From positions 558,001-622,000 of the forward strand of contig NZ_JAAVIY010000001.1 in assembly GCF_014748335.1 (NCBI RefSeq): a stretch of DNA of 64,000 nt, read 5' to 3'. Both the position numbers and the translations under genes were made by a program. The DNA is from Flavobacterium selenitireducens (GTDB taxonomy: Bacteria; Bacteroidota; Bacteroidia; Flavobacteriales; Flavobacteriaceae). Every line of letters begins with the position of its first letter. Positions within the stretch are counted from its first letter, which is position 1. The notes beneath the pieces are model-generated. The model made no database searches. It was not told the DNA's origin and saw only the letters and a program-made list of their open reading frames with translations. This document shows positions 1-8,878 of the stretch, one piece after another.

Positions 1-1590
1 AGTTCCTTGGTCAGTTGCCAATTTCACGATGTAAACTCCCGCCGCAAGGGTCTGGACGTTCATAGTGTTCTGAGCGTTTGCGACAAATGTCTGTTGCATT
101 ACTTTTTGTCCTGTAACATTGTAGATTTCTACTGTGTTCAGCGTCGCTCCGGAGGCTACTTCGATATTCAGGACGTCCTGGGCAGGGTTCGGGTAGATCC
201 CAACGATTCCTTTATCGAATTCTCCTGTTGCAAGGTCGTTTGTGACATTGATGAGGTAATCTTCCATCTCTCCAAAAAAGGATTCAGGATCAAGCGGGCC
301 GCAAGCGTATTCCCATGTAAAGTTCGCCGCTACTGCTGCCGCCACGACAACCCTCATTCTTGTAGGTCCGTCCAAGGCGGTTGTCGGGATGGCAATATTT
401 CCCGTTACCACGTATCCGTCGGTAGCGTTTCCGGTCCCGATATAGGTAAACTCGTCTTCACTGAAGATATAATCTTGGTTGTAATCGATCCACACGCCTA
501 CCGATTCCGACGAAAAGCCGTTGCCTGTAGTGACGGAAATCGGATAAGACTCACCAGCTTCTGCTTCCAATGCGGCAATTGTTCCCGTGAAATCACTGTA
601 GCCGTAATCAGTATCGCCACATTCCGAATCATTGTTGATTGAACCGATGGTCACATTCAAAATCAAGTCGCCATCATTACAGTCGAAAGGATTGCTTTCG
701 TTTGAAGTACAAAGGCAGTCCGCGCCGTCATTTTGGGCGACACTGATTGGAGTGGACGAAGCACTGAGGCCACTGTCAGTACACGTTACCGTTACGCGAT
801 AGGAAGTCGCAGCTGCTTGACCGGTAACTTCGAAAACTCCGGTAGATTGGGCGTCCCCGACGTCATTCCAGGTCTCTCCTCCATCAGTAGAAGATTGCAA
901 TTGGTAAGAAAAACCGATCGACGTTCCGGACACACTGGCGCTTACAGTAAAGGTCGTCGAACCGCAAACCGAGGTTTCTGTAGCGGTTGCATCCGAGATC
1001 GTCGGAGTTCCGTCGCATGGCGTTCCAGCGGTTACATTGATAGTGTAATCTTCGGTTTCCGAATAGGACGGCTCGCCGAATTCGTCCAAGCCCGTGACGT
1101 CGACACAAGAGCCATCGCCGAAATCGAGGTAAAGCGTCTCGGGATCATCGCCCCAAATGTTGTAAAACGTCCTGATACGCATACGGGTGGAACCGGCAAG
1201 AGCAGACGCCGGTATCGCGATCGAAGTAGTCAACGTGCCGCTCGGAGTCGTGCCGACGTAAAAGAATTCGGTCTCTTCGAACAGCTGGTTTTGGTTGAAA
1301 TCGATATACGCGCCTACCACTTCGTCACCGCCGTCTCCAACGGTTACCGAGAGCGTATAAGTAGATCCTGATACCACGCTTGCTGCGGTCCCGGCAGTGA
1401 AGTCCGAATAACCTTCTGCGCTATCGCAGCCGCTGTCGTTGTTGATTCCCGCGAATGAAACATTCTGGATTTGGTCCCCGTCCGAACAATCACTGACAGG
1501 TGGCATACAGTATTGGCTGTATCCCGCCGCCGACACGGTCAAAAAAAGTGCAAGAAAAGATTTCTTTACACCGCTAAGAGTAATTTTAAT
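1..1590 (-). CDS. GEVED-domain protein with type IX secretion sorting domain (C-terminus cut by window edge)
   Basis: Translating the minus strand gives 530 codons open to the window edge. The order is a hydrophobic leader ending near Gly-Tyr-Ser-Gln, a first GEVED unit (VGAYIDFNQNQLFEE, then SETEDYTINV), an Ig-like segment, a second GEVED unit (VGVWIDYNQDYIF, then GEMEDYLINV), and a Por-type sorting domain (GIYPNPAQDVLNIE, then GVYIVKLATDQG). GEVED proteins are extracellular or surface proteins. The sorting domain sends them through the type IX secretion system after Sec export. Only a few C-terminal residues and the stop should be missing. The start is odd: in this frame a TAA precedes ATT at 1590-1588, and no ATG, GTG or TTG lies ahead of the signal peptide. 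The first canonical start (TTG 1542-1540) would cut off most of the leader. I give the ATT-based limit. Family and export route are secure; the start is not. Confidence 0.85.
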   Translation of the reverse strand, partial: MKITLSGVKKSFLALFLTVSAAGYSQYCMPPVSDCSDGDQIQNVSFAGINNDSGCDSAEGYSDFTAGTAASVVSGSTYTLSVTVGDGGDEVVGAYIDFNQNQLFEETEFFYVGTTPSGTLTTSIAIPASALAGSTRMRIRTFYNIWGDDPETLYLDFGDGSCVDVTGLDEFGEPSYSETEDYTINVTAGTPCDGTPTISDATATETSVCGSTTFTVSASVSGTSIGFSYQLQSSTDGGETWNDVGDAQSTGVFEVTGQAAATSYRVTVTCTDSGLSASSTPISVAQNDGADCLCTSNESNPFDCNDGDLILNVTIGSINNDSECGDTDYGYSDFTGTIAALEAEAGESYPISVTTGNGFSSESVGVWIDYNQDYIFSEDEFTYIGTGNATDGYVVTGNIAIPTTALDGPTRMRVVVAAAVAANFTWEYACGPLDPESFFGEMEDYLINVTNDLATGEFDKGIVGIYPNPAQDVLNIEVASGATLNTVEIYNVTGQKVMQQTFVANAQNTMNVQTLAAGVYIVKLATDQGT

Positions 1591-1752
1591 ATCAAATTAT
1601 TTAGAATTTTAGTTGAAAAACATCGTATATCTCAAAGTTATGGCTTTAGCCTAACGGACAGTGCTGGAATTCTCTTATAAAAAAGTTAAAGTTGAAATAA
1701 CGTAACGAATGAAGCTGTGGCCAATGCGTAATTTTAAGAAAAACGGGAAGCC

Positions 1753-2871
1753 ATGGCCGATAAGTCAAAACCGCTGCTTTGCTTTAACGATTACGGAATT
1801 TACTGCGAGGTGGCCAACGTCTATCTCGACCCTTGGCGTCCAGTTGAAAACGCCATCATTACCCACGGCCATTCCGACCATTCGCGTTGGGGACATAAAA
1901 ATTATATCACACACCACCATAACGTTCCTATAATAAAGCACCGCCTTGGCAATATCAATGTGGCCGGTGTCGAATGGGGCGAAACCTTTAGCGTCAATGG
2001 CGTGACCTTTTCGCTTTTTCCGGCGGGACATATCGTGGGAAGCTCGCAGGTGAGAGTCGAATACAAAGGCGAAATCTGGGTGTTTACCGGAGACTATAAA
2101 ACCCAGGACGACGGGCTTTCCCAACCCTATGAAGTCGTCAAATGCCACACGTTCATTACCGAATGCACGTTCGGGTTGCCGGCGTTCAACTGGCTGCCCC
2201 AAGACGAGGTTTTTGGCGAAGTCAACAACTGGTGGGCCGAGAACCAGGCGGAGAAAAAAACCTCGATCATTTTCGGATACACATTGGGAAAGGCACAGAA
2301 CATCATCAAACACCTCGATACGTCAATCGGGAAAATTTACACCCACGGCGCTGTCGAGAACATGACACAGGTGGTTCGCCAGATCGTAGATTTGCCGCCT
2401 ACCGAACTTATTACGCGCGACACCAAAAAAGAAGACCTTTTGGGGAACATCGTAGTGGCACCTCCAAGCGCCCACGGGTCGATATGGCTCAGGAAGATGT
2501 CGCCTTTCGTGACGGCCACGGCTTCCGGCTGGATGGCATTTCGCGGTGCGCGTGCAAGGCGAGCGATCGACAAAGGTTTCGTATTGTCAGATCATTGCGA
2601 TTGGTATGGGCTGCTCGACTCGATAAAGGCAACGGGTTGCGAAAAGGTGATCGCCACCCATGGCTATTCCGATATTTTTTCGCGTTACCTGAGAGAAGAA
2701 CTCGGATATGACGCGCGCACGGCCAAGACACAATACGAAGGTGAATCGGCGGAAATGGGCGCAAGCCACGAAGGTGACGAATCACTCGAAAAAGAAATGG
2801 AAAACGCCAGTGAGATAACGGTGGATAAAAACGTCAAACTCGAAAAAAGCATCAGGACGCTGCTCAAGTGA
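1753..2871 (+). CDS. Ligase-associated DNA exonuclease (metallo-beta-lactamase fold)
   Basis: The 372-residue protein carries the metallo-beta-lactamase signature THGHSDH (His38, His40, Asp42, His43), a GDYK motif near residue 120 and later LSDHCDW and THGYSD motifs. These are typical of the MBL DNA exonucleases encoded next to ATP-dependent ligases. It would trim DNA ends before sealing. It is the first gene of a four-gene cassette: exonuclease, ligase, helicase, PdeM. The ATG before MADKSKP is chosen because the MBL domain begins at once. A near-consensus -7 box (TAATTTTA) lies about 20 bases upstream. The C-terminal ~30 residues are charged and probably disordered. The family call is firm, but the biochemical role comes from homologues. 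Confidence 0.9.
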   Translation: MADKSKPLLCFNDYGIYCEVANVYLDPWRPVENAIITHGHSDHSRWGHKNYITHHHNVPIIKHRLGNINVAGVEWGETFSVNGVTFSLFPAGHIVGSSQVRVEYKGEIWVFTGDYKTQDDGLSQPYEVVKCHTFITECTFGLPAFNWLPQDEVFGEVNNWWAENQAEKKTSIIFGYTLGKAQNIIKHLDTSIGKIYTHGAVENMTQVVRQIVDLPPTELITRDTKKEDLLGNIVVAPPSAHGSIWLRKMSPFVTATASGWMAFRGARARRAIDKGFVLSDHCDWYGLLDSIKATGCEKVIATHGYSDIFSRYLREELGYDARTAKTQYEGESAEMGASHEGDESLEKEMENASEITVDKNVKLEKSIRTLLK

Positions 2872-2888
2872 TAAAGTAGTGTGTCCGA

Positions 2889-2987
2889 CGCCCGCGTTAG
2901 GGATAGCAGCGGCATCCTTTTGGGCGGCGCCCCAGCAGCCGGACAAAAGATAAAGCGGATAGCCCGGCGCCGCCACAATGCCGGCCT
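2889..2987 (+). repeat. Structured flavobacterial intergenic element, copy 1
   Basis: The segment starts with GCGTTAGGGATAGCAGCGG followed by CATCCTTTT and continues to ACAAAAGATAAAGCGGATAG then CCCGG. The arms GGCGGCGCC (2923-2931) and GGCGCCGCC (2966-2974) are exactly complementary, so RNA from here should fold. It lies just after the exonuclease stop and before the ligase. A similar block occurs at 47245-47355 and a relative on the minus strand at 19138-19280. I recall this text as a frequent 3' element in flavobacterial genomes, possibly the Rfam Flavo-1 RNA, but cannot confirm that name here. Confidence 0.6.
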
Positions 2988-3043
2988 GAAACCAAAAACC
3001 GTATCGGCGCAACGCCCAAAATCAAGGCTCCGCCACTTAAAAA

Positions 3044-4645
3044 ATGAAAAACTTCGCCAATCTCATAAAAGCGCTCGATTCGTCAAACAAGACGTCTGTA
3101 AAGGTGGACGCGCTTGCGAATTATTTTGCCGATGCGTCGGATCAGGACAAGGTTTGGACGATCGCCATTTTATCGCACCGTCGCCCGCCCCGGCCCGTCA
3201 ACACCACGTTGCTGCGGCTTTGGGCAAACGAGCTGGCCAATATCCCGATGTGGCTCTTCGAGGAAAGCTATCACATCGTGGGCGACCTTGCCGAAACGAT
3301 AGCGCTCGTGATTCCGGTAACACGCGAACACTCGGACAAGTCGCTTACCGAATACATGAGGGAAATGATCGCGCTCAAAAAGAAATCGGACGAAGAAAAA
3401 CGCGCCTATCTTCACGAAAACTGGCTCGCGCTCAACTTTTACGAACGCCTTGTCTTTACCAAACTCATCACGGGGAGCTTTCGCATAGGCGTCAGCCAAA
3501 AACTCATGACGCGGGCCCTATCCAAAGCCGTCTCGGTCGATGAGGACCTGATCGCGCACAAGCTCATGGGAGAATGGAATCCTGACGCGGTTTCGTTCCA
3601 GGAGCTGATCCTGGAGGAAAAGAGCTCGGATTTCCTTTCGAAACCGTACCCGTTCTACCTCGCCTATGCGATCGAAGCCAATGTTTCCGATCTCGGGAAT
3701 GCGCGCGATTGGAGCATCGAACACAAGTGGGACGGCATCCGTTCCCAATCGATCGTACGCGAGGGCAACCTCTACATTTGGTCGCGGGGCGAGGAGCTGG
3801 TTACCGATAAATATCCGGAGTTCGGCGCTTTCGCGGATGCAATTCCCGATGGAACCGTTATCGACGGGGAAATTCTTCCGTATCCGGACGGACAGATCGG
3901 CACGTTCAACGATTTACAGACGAGGATCGGACGCAAAACGGTTTCGGCCGCGCTGCTCAAATCGACGCCCTGCATCATCAAAGCCTACGATTTGCTCGAA
4001 TGGGATGGACAGGATATCCGACAAAAACCGTATGTCGAAAGGCGTAAATTGCTCGAAACCTTGCTTGCCGGAATTCCGCAAGGGACGATCCCGCTGCACC
4101 TGTCAGAGCGTATTTCGCTGGATTCGTGGGACGATGTCACCAGGGAACGGGAGCGCGCCAGGGAGCTGCATTCCGAAGGATTGATGATAAAAAAGAACGA
4201 TTCTCCTTACCAGGTCGGGCGCAAAAAGGGCGACTGGTGGAAATGGAAAATCGAGCCGCTCGCGATCGATGCTGTATTGACCTATGCCATGCGCGGTCAC
4301 GGCCGCCGCTCGAATCTCTTTACCGATTATACGTTTGCGCTTTGGCAGGACAAGGAAGATGGCGAACGCGAACTCGTAACATTCGCAAAAGCCTATTCCG
4401 GCTTGACCGATGCCGAATTCCGACAGGTCGACAATTGGATACAACGCAACACGATTGAACGGTTCGGGCCGGTGCGCAGCGTGACACCGGAGCTGGTTTT
4501 CGAGATCGGTTTCGAGGGAATCGCGCTGTCGAAACGGCATAAAAGTGGCGTGGCAACCCGGTTCCCAAGGATTTTAAGATGGAGGCACGACAAGAAAATC
4601 GACGACGCGAATTCCATTGAGGACCTGAAGGCTCTCATTTGTTGA
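3044..4645 (+). CDS. ATP-dependent DNA ligase (cassette ligase)
   Basis: The 533-residue enzyme has an N-terminal helical DNA-binding domain (about 1-200). The nucleotidyltransferase domain carries the adenylated lysine motif EHKWDGIR (Lys228), with later ligase motifs VIDGEIL, GLMIKK and WWKWK. A C-terminal OB-fold follows, ending near FPRILRWRHDKK. Length and layout match the stand-alone ATP-dependent ligases clustered with an MBL exonuclease and an Lhr-like helicase in Bacteroidota, as opposed to LigD. It joins nicks or ends during repair, whereas replication normally uses NAD-dependent LigA. ATG is preceded by AAAA with no clear ribosome binding site, as is usual in this phylum. The 172-base gap to the exonuclease is filled by a structured element. 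Confidence 0.93.
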   Translation: MKNFANLIKALDSSNKTSVKVDALANYFADASDQDKVWTIAILSHRRPPRPVNTTLLRLWANELANIPMWLFEESYHIVGDLAETIALVIPVTREHSDKSLTEYMREMIALKKKSDEEKRAYLHENWLALNFYERLVFTKLITGSFRIGVSQKLMTRALSKAVSVDEDLIAHKLMGEWNPDAVSFQELILEEKSSDFLSKPYPFYLAYAIEANVSDLGNARDWSIEHKWDGIRSQSIVREGNLYIWSRGEELVTDKYPEFGAFADAIPDGTVIDGEILPYPDGQIGTFNDLQTRIGRKTVSAALLKSTPCIIKAYDLLEWDGQDIRQKPYVERRKLLETLLAGIPQGTIPLHLSERISLDSWDDVTRERERARELHSEGLMIKKNDSPYQVGRKKGDWWKWKIEPLAIDAVLTYAMRGHGRRSNLFTDYTFALWQDKEDGERELVTFAKAYSGLTDAEFRQVDNWIQRNTIERFGPVRSVTPELVFEIGFEGIALSKRHKSGVATRFPRILRWRHDKKIDDANSIEDLKALIC

Positions 4646-4682
4646 ATTCGTACGAGATGTGAAGTCTAACGTCGTACCGTCA

Positions 4683-4750
4683 ACTTTAAACCTTAAACTT
4701 TAAACCTTAAACTTTAAACCTTAAACTTTAAACCTTAAACTTTAAACCTA
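4683..4750 (+). repeat. Tandem 14-bp repeat (heptamer-based), upstream of helicase
   Basis: Four perfect copies and a partial fifth of ACTTTAAACCTTAA lie head to tail. Each 14-mer is made of two similar heptamers (ACTTTAA and ACCTTAA). The array ends 6 bases before the TTG start of the helicase, so it forms that gene's entire immediate upstream region. Relatives of the same heptamer occur at 45544-45601 and 47360-47412, also just upstream of plus-strand genes. Confidence 0.9.
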
Positions 4751-4755
4751 AACCC

Positions 4756-7242
4756 TTGAACCGAACACAGCTTTTCCAAACCGCCGAATCCTGGTTCGAA
4801 TCCCAGGGTTGGCAGCCATTCCCGTTTCAAAAAGAAACCTGGACAGCATTCCTGCAAGGCAAACACGGCTTGCTGAATGCGCCCACGGGAAGCGGAAAGA
4901 CGTATGCGCTTTGGATGCCGATACTGCTCGACTACATCAAAAAGAACCCAGCGATATCGAAACAAAGCGGCGCCCAACGGAGTTTAATAAAACCGGGATT
5001 GAAAGCGGTTTGGATCACGCCGTTACGCGCGTTGTCGGTCGAGATCAAACAAGCCGCGGAACGACTCGTGGAAGGTTTGGGCATCCCGTTCGAGGTGGCG
5101 ATCCGTTCGGGCGATACCTCGGCAGCCGAACGGGCAAAGCAAGCCAAAAAAATGCCGGATTTGCTCATCACGACGCCTGAAAGCCTGCAACTGCTGCTCG
5201 CTTCGAAAGACTATCCGAATACGTTCAAAAATTGTACGGCTATCGTCGTCGATGAATGGCACGAACTGCTTGGAACCAAACGAGGCGTCCAGATGGAATT
5301 GGGTTTGTCGCGCCTCAAGTCCGTCGCTCCGAACCTGCGCATTTGGGGCATTTCTGCTACAATCGGGAATCTTGAACAGGCGCGCCAGGTTTTGCTTGGG
5401 CCGGATTCGGAAGCTTACGAAAACTCCGTATTGGTAAAGGCGGTCCTGCACAAAAAAACCAAGGTGATTTCCATTATCCCGACCAAAATGGAGAGTTATC
5501 CGTGGCGGGGCCACATGGGCTTCCATCTCATAGACGACGTGGCGCGGATCGTAAAGGAGAGCCGCACTACACTCATCTTCACCAATGTAAGATCGGCCTG
5601 CGAACTTTGGTACCAGCGGCTTTTGGACAAATATCCGGAATTTGCCGGCGAAATCGCGATGCACCACGGCAGTATCGACCGCGACGTCCGCATTTGGGTA
5701 GAAAATGCCATACGCGATGAAAAGTTGAAAGCCGTCGTATGCACTTCCAGCCTCGATTTGGGTGTCGATTTTGCGCCCGTGGAAACCATCATCCAGATAG
5801 GCGGGCCGAAGGGTGTCGCCCGGTTCATGCAACGCGCGGGCCGCTCGAATCACAAGCCGGGTAAGGAATCGCTGATTTATTTCCTGGCGACGCACGCCAT
5901 AGAACTCGTCGAGGCATCGGCACTAAAGAAAGCGGTCGAGAACAATGTCGTGGAAGACAGGATTCCCTACCTCAATTCCTGGGATGTGCTGATCCAATAC
6001 CTGAATACGCTGGCGGTTTCCGACGGATTTCTCCCGGACGAAATCTTCAACGAGGTCAAATCGACTTTCTGCTACCAGGCCATGGAGCGCGAACAATTCC
6101 AGTGGTGCCTCAATTTCATCGTGCACGGCAGCCAGAGTTTGCAGGCCTACGACGAATACAAAAAGGTCGAGATCGAAGCCGACGGGCGCTATAAAATCAA
6201 CAAGCGATCGACGGCGACACAACATCGAATGTCGATCGGGACGATCGTAAGCGATGCGGTCATGCAGGTAAAATTCTTTTCAGGCGGCTTTATCGGCTCG
6301 ATAGAAGAATGGTTCGTTTCTAAATTAAAACCCGGTGATGTCTTTCAATTCGCGGGCCGTCAATTGGAATTGTACCGGATCAAGAACATGCAGGTTCTTG
6401 TAAAATCGGCAACGCGAAAGCCGACGCGATTTGCAAGTTGGATGGGCGGCCGGCTGGCACTATCGGCACAAATGTCCGAACTGTTGCGACAGGAACTCTA
6501 TTCGGCCAACCACGGCAAGAAATCGCCTGAATTACAGGCAATGGAACCGGTCTTCAAACGACAGCGAAACGAATCGATCGTTCCTGAAGCCGACCAGTTC
6601 CTCATCGAAACCTTTAAAACGCGCGAAGGGTATCACGCCATTTTTTATCCGTTTGAAGGCAGGTTCGTCCATGAGGCCCTGGCGTCGCTGCTTGCCTATC
6701 GCATCTCGCTGCTGGAACCGATCACGTTTTCGCTTGCCTATAACGATTACGGGTTCGAATTGCTTTCCGATAAGGAAATCGACATGCAATCGGTTATCGA
6801 CAACGACCTGTTTACCGCGCGTTTTGTGCACCAGGATTTGCAGACAAGCCTCAATGCCACCGAGATGGCGCGACGCAAATTCCGCGATATTTCGGTCATC
6901 GCCGGCATGGTGTTTTCAGGATATCCGGGCAAAATCGTCAAGGCCAAACACCTCCAAAGCTCAACGCAACTTTTGTTCGAAGTTTTTCGCGATTATGAGC
7001 CCGATAACTTACTTTTGCAGCAAGCTTACCGGGAAACGTTCGAACACCAATTGGAAGAGGGCCGACTGATCCAGTCTTTGGAGCGCATTGAGTCGCAAAC
7101 CATCGTCTGGAAACAGTGCGAACGGCCGACGCCATTCAGTTTCCCGATCATTACCGACCGTTTGCGCGAACGCCTCTCAAGCGAGACATTGGCCGAGCGC
7201 ATCGCCAAAATGACGGCTTCTTACATGAAAGGGATAGAATGA
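4756..7242 (+). CDS. Ligase-associated DEXH-box DNA helicase (Lhr-like)
   Basis: This 828-residue superfamily 2 helicase shows Walker A NAPTGSGKT (residues 41-49), a DEWH box in VVDEWHELLG, WGISATIG (motif III), and motif VI QRAGRSNHKPG. An Lhr-type winged-helix and accessory C-terminal region of about 400 residues follows. Lhr-core helicases of this subtype are typically encoded beside an MBL exonuclease, an ATP-dependent ligase and a metallophosphoesterase, as here. Start is TTG at 4756 (MNRTQLFQTAESWFESQGW), directly after a 14-bp tandem repeat; no ATG fits better. Its stop overlaps the PdeM start (ATGA at 7239-7242), indicating translational coupling. It presumably unwinds DNA or R-loops during repair. 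Confidence 0.92.
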   Translation: MNRTQLFQTAESWFESQGWQPFPFQKETWTAFLQGKHGLLNAPTGSGKTYALWMPILLDYIKKNPAISKQSGAQRSLIKPGLKAVWITPLRALSVEIKQAAERLVEGLGIPFEVAIRSGDTSAAERAKQAKKMPDLLITTPESLQLLLASKDYPNTFKNCTAIVVDEWHELLGTKRGVQMELGLSRLKSVAPNLRIWGISATIGNLEQARQVLLGPDSEAYENSVLVKAVLHKKTKVISIIPTKMESYPWRGHMGFHLIDDVARIVKESRTTLIFTNVRSACELWYQRLLDKYPEFAGEIAMHHGSIDRDVRIWVENAIRDEKLKAVVCTSSLDLGVDFAPVETIIQIGGPKGVARFMQRAGRSNHKPGKESLIYFLATHAIELVEASALKKAVENNVVEDRIPYLNSWDVLIQYLNTLAVSDGFLPDEIFNEVKSTFCYQAMEREQFQWCLNFIVHGSQSLQAYDEYKKVEIEADGRYKINKRSTATQHRMSIGTIVSDAVMQVKFFSGGFIGSIEEWFVSKLKPGDVFQFAGRQLELYRIKNMQVLVKSATRKPTRFASWMGGRLALSAQMSELLRQELYSANHGKKSPELQAMEPVFKRQRNESIVPEADQFLIETFKTREGYHAIFYPFEGRFVHEALASLLAYRISLLEPITFSLAYNDYGFELLSDKEIDMQSVIDNDLFTARFVHQDLQTSLNATEMARRKFRDISVIAGMVFSGYPGKIVKAKHLQSSTQLLFEVFRDYEPDNLLLQQAYRETFEHQLEEGRLIQSLERIESQTIVWKQCERPTPFSFPIITDRLRERLSSETLAERIAKMTASYMKGIE

Positions 7243-7901
7243 TTCAGGAGATTACGATTCACGGGAACCACTTTGTTTTGCACGCTTCGGGCGCCGTGTT
7301 CTGGAAAGAAAGAAACATGCTTTTGATTTCGGATGTGCATTTGGGAAAGGTTTCCCATTTCCGGAAGCACGGCATTGCGTTGCCAAAAGCCGCATTTACG
7401 GGAAATTTCGAACGGTTGACGGCAGTGGCTGATTATTTCCAGGCGGAAATCGTTTGTTTTTTAGGCGATCTTTTTCACAGCAGCCTTAACAGCGAATGGG
7501 ATGTTTTTTCCGATTGGGTGAATTCCCGTCCGGAAAATTTCCTGCTGATCATAGGCAACCACGACATTCTCCAACCTGAAAAATACGAATCGATCGGGAT
7601 GGCGATCGCCTCCGAGTTGAAAGTTGGAAATTTCCTGTTCACGCACGAGCCTGAAGAACAGGATGGATATTTCACGTTTTGCGGACACATACATCCTGGC
7701 ATCAACCTGCGTGGGGCAGGCAGGCAATCGATGGATCTGCCGTGTTTTTTCCAGTCGAAAAACCAGATGATACTGCCGGCATTTGGCGAATTTACCGGCA
7801 AATGGATCATGGAGCCGTGCCAGGGTGACCTGATTTACGGCATCGCGGGCAACGAGATATTTGCAGTTCCGGTCAGGGAAAGGAAAAGGCGTTTTTCGTA
7901 A
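7239..7901 (+). CDS. pdeM: Ligase-associated DNA-damage-response endonuclease/phosphoesterase PdeM
   Basis: The 220-residue calcineurin-like metallophosphoesterase has the motifs ISDVHLGK (metal-binding Asp and His), FLGDLFHS, IIGNHD and CGHIHPG in the right order. Last gene of the repair cassette, it overlaps the helicase stop by four bases. Homologues in this cassette are named PdeM and are thought to process blocked DNA ends or act as a Mn-dependent endonuclease. The start chosen here (MIQEITIHGNHF) is the ATG in the overlap; an upstream alternative reading would run far into the helicase. The family is certain, but the substrate is inferred. Confidence 0.9.
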   Translation: MIQEITIHGNHFVLHASGAVFWKERNMLLISDVHLGKVSHFRKHGIALPKAAFTGNFERLTAVADYFQAEIVCFLGDLFHSSLNSEWDVFSDWVNSRPENFLLIIGNHDILQPEKYESIGMAIASELKVGNFLFTHEPEEQDGYFTFCGHIHPGINLRGAGRQSMDLPCFFQSKNQMILPAFGEFTGKWIMEPCQGDLIYGIAGNEIFAVPVRERKRRFS

Positions 7902-7923
7902 TTCAATTTCGCGCCGCGTCTCC

Positions 7924-7957
7924 AGATATAACAGATTTTTAAAAATCTGTTATATCT
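7924..7957. repeat. 34-bp perfect palindrome
   Basis: AGATATAACAGATTTTT is followed immediately by its exact reverse complement, so two 17-base arms sit with no spacer. It is AT-rich with a 5' GC-poor stem. It lies 23 bases after pdeM and 140 bases before the HipA-like gene. It could act as a weak bidirectional terminator or be a protein-binding site or the remnant of a small mobile repeat. The rest of the 7902-8098 gap shows no open reading frame. Confidence 0.85.
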
Positions 7958-8098
7958 ACCAAATTTAACCACTTCCACAACTCGGCAATTACAGTTTTTC
8001 TGTACTTTTTCCCAAACTTTCCAATTCCCCCAACTCTTCCCTGAAACCAATTACTTACCGTATTACCGATAAAACGATTCATTTTGTACTTTTAAGCC

Positions 8099-8878
8099 AT
8101 GCAACTACGAACCATAAACGTTACCCGCTACATTCTTCCGTTAAGGGAAGGCGGCTCACTGCCGGCATTGGCGGAGGGAGACGACGATTTCAAATACGTA
8201 CTCAAGTTCCGCGGGGCGGGACACGGCGTGAAAATGCTTATCGGCGAGCTCATCGGAGGTGAAATTGCGCGAGCCCTTGGCTTCAGGACGCCGGAGCTCG
8301 TTTTCGCCTTTCTCGACGAGGCTTTCGGACAGTCCGAAGCGGATGAAGAAATCCAGGACTTGCTCAAGTTTTCTCAGGGCCTGAACCTGGCCATGCACTA
8401 TCTTTCGGGCTCGATTACATTCGATCCGGTGGTGACAGACGTAGATGCCCGGCTCGCTTCCCAAATCGTTTGGCTCGACGCTTTTCTGACAAATGTCGAC
8501 CGCACGTTCCGCAACACCAATATGCTGATGTGGCACCAGGAATTGTGGCTTATCGACCACGGCGCCTCATTGTATTTCCATCACGCGTTCACCGATCCCG
8601 AGAGCCATGCCAAAAGCCCTTTTGCCATGATCAAAGACCATGTTTTGCTGAGGCAGGCGAGTGAACTCGAGTCGGTAGATGCGCAATTCAAGGCAATGCT
8701 TTCGGATGAGACGCTGTCAAAAATCGTCAATCTCATTCCCGACGATTGGTTGCATTGGGAAGAATCGGACTTATTGCCGGACGAGATCCGGAAGGTTTAT
8801 GTCGACTTCCTGAAAGTAAGGCGCGACAATTCCCAACTATTCATCAAACAGGCCAACGATGCAAGAGCAGCTCTATGA
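8099..8878 (+). CDS. HipA-like (HipA_2 type) kinase-fold protein
   Basis: The 259-residue protein resembles the short HipA_2 family. It keeps kinase-like residues: Lys36 in YVLKF (nucleotide binding), the catalytic loop Asn132-x-Asp134-Arg in LTNVDR, Asn139 or Asn141 in RNTNML, and the metal-binding Asp153 in LWLIDHG. It should therefore be able to bind ATP and may phosphorylate a partner. Unlike classical HipA it lacks the N-terminal subdomain, and no HipB-like antitoxin is beside it. The next gene (DUF3037) overlaps its end by 20 bases. This HipA_2/DUF3037 pairing recurs in many bacteria with unknown function. Call it a kinase-fold protein, not a demonstrated toxin. Confidence 0.8.
   Translation: MQLRTINVTRYILPLREGGSLPALAEGDDDFKYVLKFRGAGHGVKMLIGELIGGEIARALGFRTPELVFAFLDEAFGQSEADEEIQDLLKFSQGLNLAMHYLSGSITFDPVVTDVDARLASQIVWLDAFLTNVDRTFRNTNMLMWHQELWLIDHGASLYFHHAFTDPESHAKSPFAMIKDHVLLRQASELESVDAQFKAMLSDETLSKIVNLIPDDWLHWEESDLLPDEIRKVYVDFLKVRRDNSQLFIKQANDARAAL

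Noticed and set aside
7..1371. Two long plus-strand reading frames (7-642 and 733-1371)
   Set aside because: They lie antisense to the GEVED/T9SS gene, whose minus-strand translation has clear domains; their own translations show no family features.
5023..5895. A 290-codon minus-strand frame in the helicase
   Set aside because: Antisense to the helicase core; low-complexity and without domain features.
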